DNA of 64,000 nucleotides from Achromobacter sp. HZ34 (GTDB lineage: Bacteria > Pseudomonadota > Gammaproteobacteria > Burkholderiales > Burkholderiaceae_B). Where the stretch lies: positions 186,001-250,000 of the forward strand of contig NZ_NJIX01000006.1 in assembly GCF_002209485.1 (NCBI RefSeq). Reading direction: 5' to 3'. The translations under genes and the position numbers were made by a program. The notes under the pieces were generated by a model. It was given only the letters and a program-made list of their open reading frames with translations. It searched no databases and was not told where the DNA came from. This document shows, piece after piece, positions 24,980-34,184 of the stretch (position 1 is its first letter; the number at the start of each line of letters is the position of its first letter).

Positions 24980-25906
24980 ATGGAGCTGGACACGCTGCGC
25001 AAGGTCAACCTGAATCTGTTGACCGTGTTCGAACTGCTGATGGAAACGCGCAGCGCCACGGAGACGGCGGCGCGGCTGCATACGACGCAGCCGGGCATCA
25101 GCCGCAAGCTGGCGGAGTTGCGGCGCCTGTTCGCCGATCCGCTGTTCGTGCTGGTCAAGCGGCAACTGGTGCCGACGCCGCGCGCGATCGAGATCCGGCC
25201 CACCGTGCGCGAGGCCCTGGCCGCCATCGGCGGGCTGATGGAGGAGGGCGGCGCCTTCGATCCCTTGAAGTCAACGCGCACCTTTCGCATCGCCGCGCGC
25301 CACACGCTGGAATGGATGCTGGCGCCGGGACTACGCCGGTATTGCGACCGGTACGCGCCCATGGTCCGCTTCAGCTTCGTCAATATGCTGGGCGTGGCGC
25401 TGCCGGAAAAGCAGCTGGAGGACCATTCCGTCGATATCGCGCTGGGCCGTTTCGAGGAAGTAGGGTCACGCTTCCGCAGCCAGGGCCTGTTCGACGACGA
25501 CCGCGTCTGCCTGTTGCGCCACGGCCATCCGGCGGCACGGCGGCGCCTGACGCCGGCAGCCTTCAGTGCGCTGCGGTTCGTGACGACCACGGACATGTAT
25601 GGCAAGGACAACGAGGTCGATACCTGGCTGCGCCATGCGGGGTATCAGCGCGAGTTCGACCTGTATGTATCGAGCATGAGCCACGTGCCGCTGATCCTGC
25701 AGCAGACCGACCTGGCGGTGACGATGCCGCGCAAGCTGGCCAACTACATTGCCCGATTTCATCCCCTGCACGTCAGGAATCTGGCGTTCGAGCTGCCCAA
25801 GTCGCATTACAACATGGTGTGGCACGCACGGTGGGAAGAGGTGCCGTCGCATCGCTGGATGCGCGAGGCCGTGGCGGGATTGATGCGCGACGAGGGCGGA
25901 ACTTAG
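24980..25906 (+). CDS. LysR-family regulator, NodD-like branch
   Basis: A 308-residue regulator. The N-terminus KVNLNLLTVFELLMETRSAT, followed by TTQPGISRKLAELRRLFADPLF, is typical of the NodD/NahR-like LysR group. An effector domain follows. It is divergent from the Ntn hydrolase-Bug-deacetylase operon and presumably controls it. The stop is 8 bases before the end of the converging transferase gene. Confidence 0.9.
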   Translation: MELDTLRKVNLNLLTVFELLMETRSATETAARLHTTQPGISRKLAELRRLFADPLFVLVKRQLVPTPRAIEIRPTVREALAAIGGLMEEGGAFDPLKSTRTFRIAARHTLEWMLAPGLRRYCDRYAPMVRFSFVNMLGVALPEKQLEDHSVDIALGRFEEVGSRFRSQGLFDDDRVCLLRHGHPAARRRLTPAAFSALRFVTTTDMYGKDNEVDTWLRHAGYQREFDLYVSSMSHVPLILQQTDLAVTMPRKLANYIARFHPLHVRNLAFELPKSHYNMVWHARWEEVPSHRWMREAVAGLMRDEGGT

Positions 25907-25913
25907 TGGGCGC

Positions 25914-26756
25914 TTAGTGGGAGGCTGGGCGCGCGTAGCGGCTGTCTACTGTGTGCCGCGCGTCCTGTTTCTCGCCGCCAGGGTAGCCATCCTGGTCGAA
26001 CAGGATGCGTTCTATCGCCAGCGTACGTTCCCGCCGGCGCCGCAAGGCCTTGCCGGGGCGGCCGAACAGGCGCTTGCGCCGTTTGGCTTCGCGGCTGGCC
26101 TGCAGGTGTTCGATGAAGACGGCGTCGCAGGCTTCGTTATTGGTCTTGTCGAAGATCCAGCAGAACGACACCGGCAAGCGGGCCAGCCGGTAGCGCGGCT
26201 GCGCGCGCGCGGCGTCCTCGGCGATAAGGCGTTCGAGCACGACCTGGTCCCAGGCCTGCGGATCGGCCGCGCATGCCAGGCGCCACGCGTCGAGCAAGGC
26301 GGCTGCCGCGGGCGTGTCGTTGATCAACAAGGTGCCGCTGAGAAGATGTCCTTCCGGTTCATAGTAGGCGGCGATGTCGCAATCCAGGTCCAGCAGCACC
26401 GGCCACGGATCGCGATGGAACACCGCGTCGACGTCGACATACAGCAAGGCGCCGCGATGCCTGGCGCGTAGCGTGGCCAGCACGCCGGGCTTCATGGCGG
26501 CATTGCGTACCCAGCTGCCGGTGGAGGAAACCTGCACGACGTCGGCCGGCAGGCCGATCAGCTGGGCCGAGCGCACGAAGCGGTTCTTTTCCGCTTCGTA
26601 GATGCTGTCCCGGGTATAGAAGCCGGCGATCATGCCTTGGGGCTGGCCGGCGCGCGCCGAGCGGCGGCGCAGTTCGCGCGCGTCGGGAAAATCCACGGCT
26701 ACGCGCTGATGTTCGGGTGTCCACGCGGACAGTTTGCGTTGCAGGCGGCGCCACAT
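25914..26756 (-). CDS. Glycosyltransferase-like protein with DxD motif
   Basis: A 280-residue protein with features of nucleotide-diphospho-sugar transferases. LLYVDVDAVFH gives a DxD motif (Asp108, Asp110) at the end of a central strand. LLSGTLLINDT and WDQVVLERLI resemble the acceptor-side pattern of GT-A enzymes that transfer single sugars. The C-terminus is strongly basic (REAKRRKRLFGRPGKALRRRRER), so it may sit on the membrane or bind nucleic acid or anionic lipid. The ATG at 26756 has GAGG upstream; upstream in-frame codons lack a ribosome site. No partner is obvious. Confidence 0.65.
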   Translation of the reverse strand: MWRRLQRKLSAWTPEHQRVAVDFPDARELRRRSARAGQPQGMIAGFYTRDSIYEAEKNRFVRSAQLIGLPADVVQVSSTGSWVRNAAMKPGVLATLRARHRGALLYVDVDAVFHRDPWPVLLDLDCDIAAYYEPEGHLLSGTLLINDTPAAAALLDAWRLACAADPQAWDQVVLERLIAEDAARAQPRYRLARLPVSFCWIFDKTNNEACDAVFIEHLQASREAKRRKRLFGRPGKALRRRRERTLAIERILFDQDGYPGGEKQDARHTVDSRYARPASH

Positions 26757-26921
26757 GGAGTACCTCTTGTCATTACATAAGTGGCCTGGGTCAGTGCGGC
26801 GGATTCTAGGGGTGCTGGCGTCGAAATCCTGTAAACCGGGCGCGGAATTCACCGAAACTCAGCATTGGAAAAAATTGCATCGAGTGATGGAGGAAGTGTG
26901 GGAAATGTGCAGGCAGGGACA

Positions 26922-26939
26922 CTGACGGGGACCTGTCAG
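26922..26939. promoter_or_regulatory. Imperfect palindrome upstream of the MFS gene
   Basis: An 18-base dyad with arms CTGAC and GTCAG and inner GG/CC pairs lies in the 284-base gap between the transferase and the exporter. It is a possible operator; no regulator gene adjoins it. Nothing else recognisable was seen in the gap. Confidence 0.3.
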
Positions 26940-27040
26940 CCACGGCGGGCTAAACTTGCATGCGATTTTCAGATGCGCCTCCCACGGCGTCCGACCGCCA
27001 AAAGCGGTCGAGTCCCGTTCCCCTTCGCCTACCCCCGTCG

Positions 27041-28276
27041 ATGATCTCCCGCCCCCGTTTCCGCATTTCCCCGCATTCCTTCTATTTCATCCTGTTCTGC
27101 GGTGCGCTGGCCGCGCTGGCCTCGCTGTCCATCGATGTGGGCCTGCCCGCTTTCGGCGCGGTGGCGCGCGACATGAATACCGATGCGGCGCGGGTGGCAT
27201 TGAGCCTTAGCATCTTCTTCGTCGGTTTCGCCGCGGCGCCGCTGGTGTATGGACCGTTGTCGGACCGCTGGGGACGCCGGCCGGTGCTCCTGTTCGGCCT
27301 GGTGATCTACACGCTGGGGGGCGTGGGATGCACGTTCTCCAACACCATCGATACCTTTCTCGCCTGGCGCCTGCTGCAAGGCGCGGGGGCCGGCGCCGGC
27401 GCGGTGCTGTCGATGAGCCTGGTGCGGGATCACTTCGAAGGCGTGAAAGTACGCACGCTGTTGTCGAACATCGCCATCATCCGCGTGATCGCGCCGATGG
27501 TGGCGCCGTCGGTGGGGGCGTTCCTGCTGGAGGTGGCCAATTGGCGCGCCATCTACGCCATGATGATGGTGGGCGGGGTCGTGGTGCTGGGCATTGTCTG
27601 GCTGGGCCTGGAAGAATCCGCGCCCCGCCTGCGCGCGGGTGCGGACCAGCGCGCGCCGTCGGTGTCCGTGGGAGGCGCTTACGTGGCGTTGCTGCGCAAG
27701 CCCGTGTGCATCGCCTATATGTTGATCTGCGGCCTGGGCTTCGGCAGCCATTTCGCCTACGTCACGGGGTCGTCGCTGGTGTTGATGGAAGCGCTGGGCG
27801 TGCCGCCGCAGGCCTTCGGCCTGCTGTTCGGCGCGGCGGCCGCGGGCATTATGCTGGCGTCGTATTTGAGCGGCCGCTTGGCGGGCTACGTGCCGGGCGA
27901 TCGCCTGATCCAGATCGGCTTGAGCATCGCCCTGGTGTCCGCCGTGATCATGCTGCTGCTGACGGTGACGCATCTGGTGCGCGCGTGGAACCTGGCGCCG
28001 CTGTTCATGTTGAACGCCTTCTGCTACGGCTTGATCACGCCCAGTACCCAGCAGGGGGCGTTGCAGCCCCTGGGCAATATCGCCGGGTCGGCGGCGGCGG
28101 TGATGAATGCGCTGATGATGGGTATCGGCGCCTTCTCCAGCTGGCTGGTCAGCGACCTGTTCGGCCGCATCGGGGTGTTGGCGGTGACCGGCACCATGGC
28201 GATCTTTTGCGCGCTGGCCCTGCTGGTGTACGTGCTGATGGTGAAGCTGCGCACGCCGGGCACGGCGGCGATTTGA
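27041..28276 (+). CDS. MFS exporter, Bcr/CflA drug-resistance type
   Basis: A 411-residue inner-membrane proton-driven exporter with twelve predicted segments. ASLSIDVGLPAFGAVARDM matches the first loop of Bcr/CflA proteins, and GPLSDRWGRRP is MFS motif A. FYGLITPSTQQGAL-like and GSAAAVMNALMMG sequences near the end also fit. The start is uncertain. The ATG at 27041 gives normal family length but has no strong ribosome site, and one at 26960 would add 27 residues. Confidence 0.85.
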   Translation: MISRPRFRISPHSFYFILFCGALAALASLSIDVGLPAFGAVARDMNTDAARVALSLSIFFVGFAAAPLVYGPLSDRWGRRPVLLFGLVIYTLGGVGCTFSNTIDTFLAWRLLQGAGAGAGAVLSMSLVRDHFEGVKVRTLLSNIAIIRVIAPMVAPSVGAFLLEVANWRAIYAMMMVGGVVVLGIVWLGLEESAPRLRAGADQRAPSVSVGGAYVALLRKPVCIAYMLICGLGFGSHFAYVTGSSLVLMEALGVPPQAFGLLFGAAAAGIMLASYLSGRLAGYVPGDRLIQIGLSIALVSAVIMLLLTVTHLVRAWNLAPLFMLNAFCYGLITPSTQQGALQPLGNIAGSAAAVMNALMMGIGAFSSWLVSDLFGRIGVLAVTGTMAIFCALALLVYVLMVKLRTPGTAAI

Positions 28277-28491
28277 AGGCCGCTGGCCCAGGCGCGGCGA
28301 CGATCCACGCGGACGCCCCGCGCCGGTTGGCCACGCCTTGACGGCGGCAATCCTGGATTCACCCGATTCAACCTCATCGTATTTCCTTATCCCGCTTTGT
28401 TTATCCCGGCTTTGTATTTGGTTCGTCCCGCGGGCGCGCCGATACTGCCGGCTAAGCCGCAACACAGCGGATAAACAGGAAAGAGGTCATC
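28277..28491. other. Intergenic region before the sulfonate-type ABC operon
   Basis: A 215-base gap with two copies of a TTTATCCCG/TTATCCCG-like element near 28388-28408. It probably holds the promoter for the importer operon. No terminator with a T run was recognised for the MFS gene. Confidence 0.35.
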
Positions 28492-29535
28492 ATGACGCAT
28501 CGGTTTGGATCTACCGGCGGGCCGGCTGGCCTGCCACGTTCCGGGATGTCGCGGCGCGCGCTGTTGCGGGCGGCGAGCGTGATAGGCGCCGTGGCGCCCC
28601 TGGGCATGCTGGGCTCGCGCGTGCTGGCGGTGGATGCGGCACCGCGCACGCTGCGCATCGCCTGGAGCCAGACGGCGGTGTGCCAGTCGCCCGTTTCAGT
28701 GGCGCTGGAGCGCGGTTTCTTCGAGCAGTATGGGCTGAAGGTCGAACGCATCAATTTCAGCGGCAGCACGGACCAGTTGCTGGAGGCCATTGCCACCGGG
28801 CACGCCGACGGCGGCATCGGCATGGCGCTACGCTGGCTCAAGCCGCTGGAGCAGGGCTTCGATGTGAAGCTCGCGGTGGGCACGCATGGCGGTTGCATGC
28901 GCCTGCTTACCCCAACGGATTCTTCCATCCAGGACATCAAGGATTTGAAGGGCAAGCGTGTCGCGGTCTCCGACCAGGCGAGCCCCGTGAAGAATTACTT
29001 CGCCATCCGCGCGGCCCAGCTCGGTATCGATCCGGACAGCGTCGAGTGGAAGCAGTATCCGCAGGATCTGTTCGCCGAAGTGCTGCGCAAGGGCGAGGTC
29101 GATGCCATCGCCGGCGACGATCCGCAGCTGTTCGTGTATCGCGAAGACAATCATCTGCGGCAGATCGCCACCAACCTGGACGGCGCCTATGCGGACCGCA
29201 CCTGCTGCGTGCTGGGATTGCGCGGGGATCTGGTGCGCAAGGATCCGGAGACCGCATCGGCGGCGGCGCGCGCGGTGATCGCCGCGCAGAAGTGGACCGC
29301 CGCCAATCCCGACGAGACCGCGCGCATCTTCGCGCCTTATATTCCACAGAAGGTACCGGCTGAACGCGTCGCCGCGATCCTGCGTTCGCATACGCATGGC
29401 CACGCTTCCACGGGCGCGGCGCTGCGCACGGAGATCGTCGGTTACGCGGAAGATCTCAAGGGCATCAAGGTGCTCAGCCCCGGGTTGGATGTGCAGAAGT
29501 ACGCCAAGGTGGTGGTGCCCGATGTCATCGGCTGA
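28492..29535 (+). CDS. SsuA/TauA-type ABC substrate-binding protein
   Basis: A 347-residue periplasmic receptor for an aliphatic sulfonate, taurine or similar anion. The N-terminus has a Tat-like SRRALLRA followed by a hydrophobic stretch and cleavage near LGSRVLA. Mature features LRIAWSQTAVCQSPVSVALE, GFFEQYGLKVERI, IATGHADGGIGMA and DLKGKRVAVSD match the SsuA/NMT1 family. The permease starts inside its last codons. The substrate is not fixed by the sequence. Confidence 0.87.
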   Translation: MTHRFGSTGGPAGLPRSGMSRRALLRAASVIGAVAPLGMLGSRVLAVDAAPRTLRIAWSQTAVCQSPVSVALERGFFEQYGLKVERINFSGSTDQLLEAIATGHADGGIGMALRWLKPLEQGFDVKLAVGTHGGCMRLLTPTDSSIQDIKDLKGKRVAVSDQASPVKNYFAIRAAQLGIDPDSVEWKQYPQDLFAEVLRKGEVDAIAGDDPQLFVYREDNHLRQIATNLDGAYADRTCCVLGLRGDLVRKDPETASAAARAVIAAQKWTAANPDETARIFAPYIPQKVPAERVAAILRSHTHGHASTGAALRTEIVGYAEDLKGIKVLSPGLDVQKYAKVVVPDVIG

Positions 29536-30607
29536 CACTGCACTGGCCGTCGCCGATGCCGCGGCGACGGTACGGCGGCCCGGGCGCCTTTGGCTGACCG
29601 GGCTGGCCGCCGCCCTGTTGTGGGCGGCGGTCGGGGGGTTGACGCTGTCGTGGCCCAACCAGGAGGTCGGCTTCAAGGAGTGGGGCTATACCCGCGAGTT
29701 CGGCTTGGCCGCCGTGGCGTGGGCGGTGTTGCTGGCGGTGGTCGCGCTGAGTTGTGCGGTGACCCACGGGAAACTGGGGCAAGCCAAGGCTGTGGCTCGG
29801 GCCGGGACCTCGTTCACGCCCGGATCCTGGTTGCGGATCGCTGCGCAGAGGCTACAGCGCGCCGGGCCCTGGCTGGTGCTGTTGGCGGTGTTGGTGGGAA
29901 TCTGGGAGGTGGTCACGGCCAAGCTGGCCCTGCTGCCCAGCCCCTTCTTCGCGCCGCCCCAGTCCTTGATCGAGATCTACGTCGGCGATTGGAAGCGTCT
30001 GCTCGACAGCCTGGTGAATTCGCTGTGGCTGCTGGCCAATGGCTATGTGCTGGGGGCCATCAGTGGGTTCGTCACTGGCGTGGCGATAGGCTGGTCGCGG
30101 GGGCTGGGATATTGGGTGCATCCGGTGCTGCGCTTTCTTGGCCCGGTGCCGTCGACGGCCTTGCTGCCCATGGCATTTTTCTTCTTCCCGTCCAGCTGGG
30201 CCGCGGCGGTCTTCCTGATCGCGCTGGCGACGTGGTTTCCGGTAACCGTGTTGACGTGGTCCGGGGTGGCCAGCGTCAATCGCGCTTTCTATGACGTGGC
30301 GCGTACCCTGGGTGCGAACGGCCGGTTCCTGATCTTTCGCGTGGCTGTCCCCGCGGCGCTGCCGCATGTGTTCGTGGGCTTGTTCATGGGCCTGGGCGCG
30401 TCGTTCTCGGTGCTGGTGGCCGCGGAGATGATGGGAGTGAAATCGGGATTGGGTTTCTACCTGTCCTGGGCTCAGGGCTGGGCTTCCTACGCCAACATGT
30501 ATGGTGCGCTGATCGTCATGGCGCTGACGTTCTCGGGCTTGATCACGCTGCTGTTCGCGGTGCGCGATCGCGTGCTGGCGTGGCAGAAGGGAGTGGTGAA
30601 ATGGTAG
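29522..30607 (+). CDS. SsuC/TauC-type ABC permease with long N-terminus
   Basis: A 361-residue inner-membrane subunit. The C-terminal 240 residues are a normal SsuC-type permease with the ATPase-contact loop ARTLGANGRFLIFRVAVPAA. It has about 110 extra N-terminal residues holding two additional hydrophobic segments (LWLTGLAAALLWAAVGGLTL and AAVAWAVLLAVVALSCAV), which most SsuC proteins lack. Translation starts 14 bases inside the receptor gene, and its stop overlaps the ATPase start as ATGGTAG. Confidence 0.85.
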   Translation: MSSADTALAVADAAATVRRPGRLWLTGLAAALLWAAVGGLTLSWPNQEVGFKEWGYTREFGLAAVAWAVLLAVVALSCAVTHGKLGQAKAVARAGTSFTPGSWLRIAAQRLQRAGPWLVLLAVLVGIWEVVTAKLALLPSPFFAPPQSLIEIYVGDWKRLLDSLVNSLWLLANGYVLGAISGFVTGVAIGWSRGLGYWVHPVLRFLGPVPSTALLPMAFFFFPSSWAAAVFLIALATWFPVTVLTWSGVASVNRAFYDVARTLGANGRFLIFRVAVPAALPHVFVGLFMGLGASFSVLVAAEMMGVKSGLGFYLSWAQGWASYANMYGALIVMALTFSGLITLLFAVRDRVLAWQKGVVKW

Positions 30608-31386
30608 CCGTGAGCGAAGGCAGTGCCCGTCTGGGGGTGCGTTTGAATGTGCGCGGCGTGAGCCATGCTTTCGACCTGGAAGGCGCGGCATTGCCGGTGC
30701 TGGACGATATCGACCTGGATGTCCAGCCGGGAGAATTTGTCGCGTTGCTGGGACCCAGCGGTTGCGGCAAGAGCACCTTGTTGCGGCTGGTGGCGGGATT
30801 GGAAACGCCCGATCGAGGCCTGATCGAGGCTGACGGCATTGCGGTTACACGGCCGGATCCCAGCCGCATTCTGGTGTTCCAGGACCCCACGCTTTATCCC
30901 TGGCGGACCGTGCGCGACAACGTGGCGCTGGGTTTGCAGGCGCGCGGCTTGTTGCGGCGGGATGGCGCGCGCATCGACGATGCCTTGCAACGGGTGGGAT
31001 TGACGGCATTCGGGTCTGCCTATCCGCATCAGTTGTCCGGCGGCATGGCGCAGCGCGCCGCGCTGGCCCGTGCGCTGGTCAATGATCCGCGCATTCTCAT
31101 CCTGGACGAGCCCCTGGGCAAGCTGGATTCACTGACGCGGCTGGCGATGCAGTCGGAGCTGGTGGACCTGTGGCAGCGGTCCGGCGTGACGGCGCTGCTG
31201 GTGACCCACGATGTCGAGGAGGCGCTGTTCCTGGCCACGCGCATCGTCGTCTTGAGCGACCGTCCGGCACGCATCAAGGACGAGTTGATCAACGATCTGC
31301 CTTATCCCCGCCACCGGGGCGATCCCCGCATCGCGGATTTGCGGCGGCGTGCCTTGTCATTGCTGGGCCTGGCTGCCACATGGTAA
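30601..31386 (+). CDS. SsuB/TauB-type ABC ATPase
   Basis: A 261-residue ATPase that powers the adjacent permease. Walker A GPSGCGKST, Q-loop VFQDPTLYPW, signature LSGGM, Walker B ILILDEP and the switch VTHDVEEA are all present. The ATG overlaps the permease stop by 7 bases; an in-frame ATG at 30580 lies inside the permease gene. With the two genes before it, it forms a complete importer. Confidence 0.93.
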   Translation: MVAVSEGSARLGVRLNVRGVSHAFDLEGAALPVLDDIDLDVQPGEFVALLGPSGCGKSTLLRLVAGLETPDRGLIEADGIAVTRPDPSRILVFQDPTLYPWRTVRDNVALGLQARGLLRRDGARIDDALQRVGLTAFGSAYPHQLSGGMAQRAALARALVNDPRILILDEPLGKLDSLTRLAMQSELVDLWQRSGVTALLVTHDVEEALFLATRIVVLSDRPARIKDELINDLPYPRHRGDPRIADLRRRALSLLGLAATW

Positions 31387-31396
31387 GGGGGCGCGC

Positions 31397-32782
31397 ATGC
31401 CCGCGACGCAGCCCGGCGTGAGCGGCGCTTCGGGGGCGCCATCGAAAGGGCCGAAACCGGTACGTGCCCGGCGCCCGGCCGGGAAGCGCTTGCTATTCGC
31501 CGCACTGGTGTTGGTGGTGCTGGGCCTTGCCACCGCCGTGGTGGCGGCATGGTCGGGGTGGCCGATGCCGGGATGGCCGGTGGATCGGGTGCCCTGGCCC
31601 TTTGCCTGGCGTTACGACGCGGACCTTCCGGTCAGCCCCTACGTGTGGCACAAGCTCTGGTTGGCGGTGGCAAGCGCCACGGGCGGGGTGATCCTGGTGT
31701 GGCGCGGAGCGTGGCACCGCCGTTGGCGGTGGGGCGCCCTGGCCGCGGGCGCGCTGCTGCTGGTGAACGCCTCCTGGCCCAGGCCGGCCCTGTATCTGGC
31801 GCCCGCGTTGCCGACTTCGTTCGAGCGATCGTCTCTTGCTTACACACCCACCAGCCTGCTGCAGGGCAGGGTGGCCTACGAGGCGCAATGCGCCAGTTGC
31901 CATGGCGTGGCCGCCGATGGCCAGGGCCCGCGCGCCGCGGCGCTGGCCCTTTGGCCAAGCACGCTGGGGGAAGCGCTATTCCAGAATCGCCTGGAGGGGG
32001 AAATCTACTGGCGTATCTTGCATCATCCGCCTGTCGGCGCCGGCCGCCATGTCGGTGGCGAGCGCGTTACCGACGCCAACGCAAGCGCCAGTGCTGGCGC
32101 CAGCGCCGCGGGTGGCGAGCAGGGCAATACAGGCCATGCAGGCCATGCGGGCCATGCGGGCGGCGCAACGACCAGCTCGACGACGTGGGTGCCGGCGCCG
32201 GATGCCGATGCGGCGTGGCGTGTGGTGGATTACTTGCGTGCCATCGCCTATGGGGCCAGCGGCGGGGTGGGGATGCCGTCGGTGCCCGCACCCGAAATTG
32301 CCTTGTCCTGCCGGGGCCGGGGACGTGTTTCCTTGTCGTCTCTGCGCGGCCAGCCCGTGCGCATCGTCGCGCATGGCGCCTCGACCGAGGAGGACGAGCG
32401 CGATGATCCCCGCCTGGTCACGGTGGTGTTGACGCGCGGGGCGGCGGGCCGGCCGGTCGGCAATGTTCATCTCGACCCGCTGGATCCACGCGACGCCGTC
32501 GACGCCGAATGTAGCAGCGCGGACGCAGACGCGTGGCAGGCCTATGCCTTCCTGGCTGGCGTCACGCCCGATAACCTGGCCGGCGCCCAGTTCCTGGTCG
32601 ATCGGCAGGGCTGGCTGCGCGCCCGCCACGCAGGCGGCGCTGAACCCGCCTGGACTAGCGGTGACGATGTCTGCGGACCGAGCGGTCGCCTGCACGTCGC
32701 GTTGCCCGTGCAGGGCCTGGCCCAGATCCTCAAGGCCATGGACGCCAGCCCGATCGCACCGGATCGTTACCGGCGCGGGTAG
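31397..32782 (+). CDS. Membrane-anchored cytochrome c with redoxin-like C-terminal region
   Basis: A 461-residue envelope protein. Hydrophobic segments lie at about residues 30-52, 85-101 and 109-125. A c-type heme site CASCHG follows at about residue 165 in the pattern RVAYEAQCASCHG. A Gly/His-rich stretch made by 9-base DNA repeats (GHAGHAGHAGG) comes next. The last 160 residues, from ALSCRGRGRVSLSSLRGQPV, resemble a thioredoxin-like redoxin fold, but the CxxC site is absent. It starts 10 bases after the ABC ATPase. It may pass electrons for oxidation of the imported compound; this role is inferred. Confidence 0.7.
   Translation: MPATQPGVSGASGAPSKGPKPVRARRPAGKRLLFAALVLVVLGLATAVVAAWSGWPMPGWPVDRVPWPFAWRYDADLPVSPYVWHKLWLAVASATGGVILVWRGAWHRRWRWGALAAGALLLVNASWPRPALYLAPALPTSFERSSLAYTPTSLLQGRVAYEAQCASCHGVAADGQGPRAAALALWPSTLGEALFQNRLEGEIYWRILHHPPVGAGRHVGGERVTDANASASAGASAAGGEQGNTGHAGHAGHAGGATTSSTTWVPAPDADAAWRVVDYLRAIAYGASGGVGMPSVPAPEIALSCRGRGRVSLSSLRGQPVRIVAHGASTEEDERDDPRLVTVVLTRGAAGRPVGNVHLDPLDPRDAVDAECSSADADAWQAYAFLAGVTPDNLAGAQFLVDRQGWLRARHAGGAEPAWTSGDDVCGPSGRLHVALPVQGLAQILKAMDASPIAPDRYRRG
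32132..32158 (+). repeat. Three 9-base repeats coding Gly-His-Ala
   Basis: Units GGCCATGCA, GGCCATGCG and GGCCATGCG lie in tandem inside the cytochrome gene and encode a histidine-rich linker. Copy changes would stay in frame. Confidence 0.7.
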
Positions 32783-32870
32783 CCATCGCCACGCGCGATC
32801 CAGGGGGAGTGGCGGTAGCACGGGCCGCCATCCTGGCCCGCGTTGCCGTGCCCGCGCCGCGCCACGAGCA

Positions 32871-34184
32871 TCAATACGCCATCGCTTCGCCCTGGGGAAC
32901 CGAATGCCGCCGGACCGGCGGCAACCCCAGGTGGTCGCGCAAGGTCTGGCCTTGGTACTCGCGGCGAAAGACGCCTTTTTCCTGCAGCAGCGGCACGACA
33001 CGGTCGACGAATTCCTCTATGCCCGCGGGGATCAGATGCGGCGCGATGATGAAGCCATCGCACGCATCCGCCTGCACATAACGGTCGATGTCATCGGCCA
33101 CCTGTGCAGGTGTGCCGACGAACTGCTGCCGTCCGGTCACGCGGATGATCAGATCCCTGATGCTCAATCCCTCGCGCTGCGCCAGCTCGCGCCAGCGCCG
33201 CGCGGTGGCTGCGTTGTCGTCGTGCTGGCGAGTACGGCCGCGCGCGACGATGCCGCCTTGCAGATCCGGTTCGATGTCCGGCAGGGGACCTTCCGGGTCG
33301 TACGCGGACAGGTCGCGATTCCACACCTGCTCCAGCAATACGATGGCCGTTTGTGGGCTGACTTGCTGGCGGCGCACCTCGGCATGGCGCCACGCCGCTT
33401 CCTCCGCCGTGTCGCCGAGCACCACGCCCACGCCGGGCAGGATCTTCAATTCGCCGGGCGCGCGCCCGGAACGCGCCAACCGCCCCTTGACGTCAGCGTA
33501 GAAGGCCTGGCCCTCGGCCAGCGCCCCATGGCGGGTGAAAATGGCATCCGCGGTATCCGCGGCGAATTCACGCCCGGCGCCGGAGTCCCCCGCCTGGAAG
33601 ATCACAGGATGCCCCTGCGGCGGCGTCGGCACGTCATAACGCCCCCGCACATTGAACTGCGGGCCCTGGTAATCGAAGTCATGCCGTCCGGCGTCCCATA
33701 GCTTGCGGGCGAGCAAGACGAATTCCCGCGCGCGGTCATAGCGTTGTTCGAAGGGCAGGTACCCCCCACGGCGGAAATTCTCGCCCGTGAATGCGCCGGG
33801 CGAGGTCACGACATTCCAGGCCGAGCGGCCGGCCGACACATGATCCAACGTGGCAAGCTGGCGGGCCAGGTTGTAAGGCTCGTTGAATGTTGCATTCAAG
33901 GTGCCGGCCAGGCCGATGCGCGACGTGACCGCGGCCAGCGCGGCAAGTATCACCAGGGTATTGGGCCTGCCGATCACGTCCAGGTCGTGCAGGCGGCCAC
34001 GCTGCTCGCGCAGGCGCAAGCCTTCGGCGAGGAACAGGAAGTCGAGCTTGCCGCGTTCGGCCGCCTGCGCGAATCGTTTGAAGGAATCGAACTCGATCTG
34101 GCTGCCCGCGCGGGGATCGCTCCAGACCGTCATATTGTTGACGCCCGGGAAGTGCGCGCCGAGAATGATTTGCTTGCGCGTCAT
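32871..34184 (-). CDS. LLM-class flavin monooxygenase, NtaA/SnaA/DszA-type
   Basis: A 437-residue FMNH2-dependent monooxygenase of the bacterial luciferase fold, in the nitrilotriacetate/dibenzothiophene-sulfone group. ILGAHFPGVNNMTVWSDPRAG at the start, FLAEGLRLRE, NATFNEPYNLARQLATLDHVS and AWNVVTSPG are characteristic. The ATG overlaps the stop of the preceding gene (ATGA). Such enzymes cut C-N or C-S bonds and need a flavin reductase, which is not in the window. It is the last gene of a six-gene importer operon. Confidence 0.9.
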   Translation of the reverse strand: MTRKQIILGAHFPGVNNMTVWSDPRAGSQIEFDSFKRFAQAAERGKLDFLFLAEGLRLREQRGRLHDLDVIGRPNTLVILAALAAVTSRIGLAGTLNATFNEPYNLARQLATLDHVSAGRSAWNVVTSPGAFTGENFRRGGYLPFEQRYDRAREFVLLARKLWDAGRHDFDYQGPQFNVRGRYDVPTPPQGHPVIFQAGDSGAGREFAADTADAIFTRHGALAEGQAFYADVKGRLARSGRAPGELKILPGVGVVLGDTAEEAAWRHAEVRRQQVSPQTAIVLLEQVWNRDLSAYDPEGPLPDIEPDLQGGIVARGRTRQHDDNAATARRWRELAQREGLSIRDLIIRVTGRQQFVGTPAQVADDIDRYVQADACDGFIIAPHLIPAGIEEFVDRVVPLLQEKGVFRREYQGQTLRDHLGLPPVRRHSVPQGEAMAY

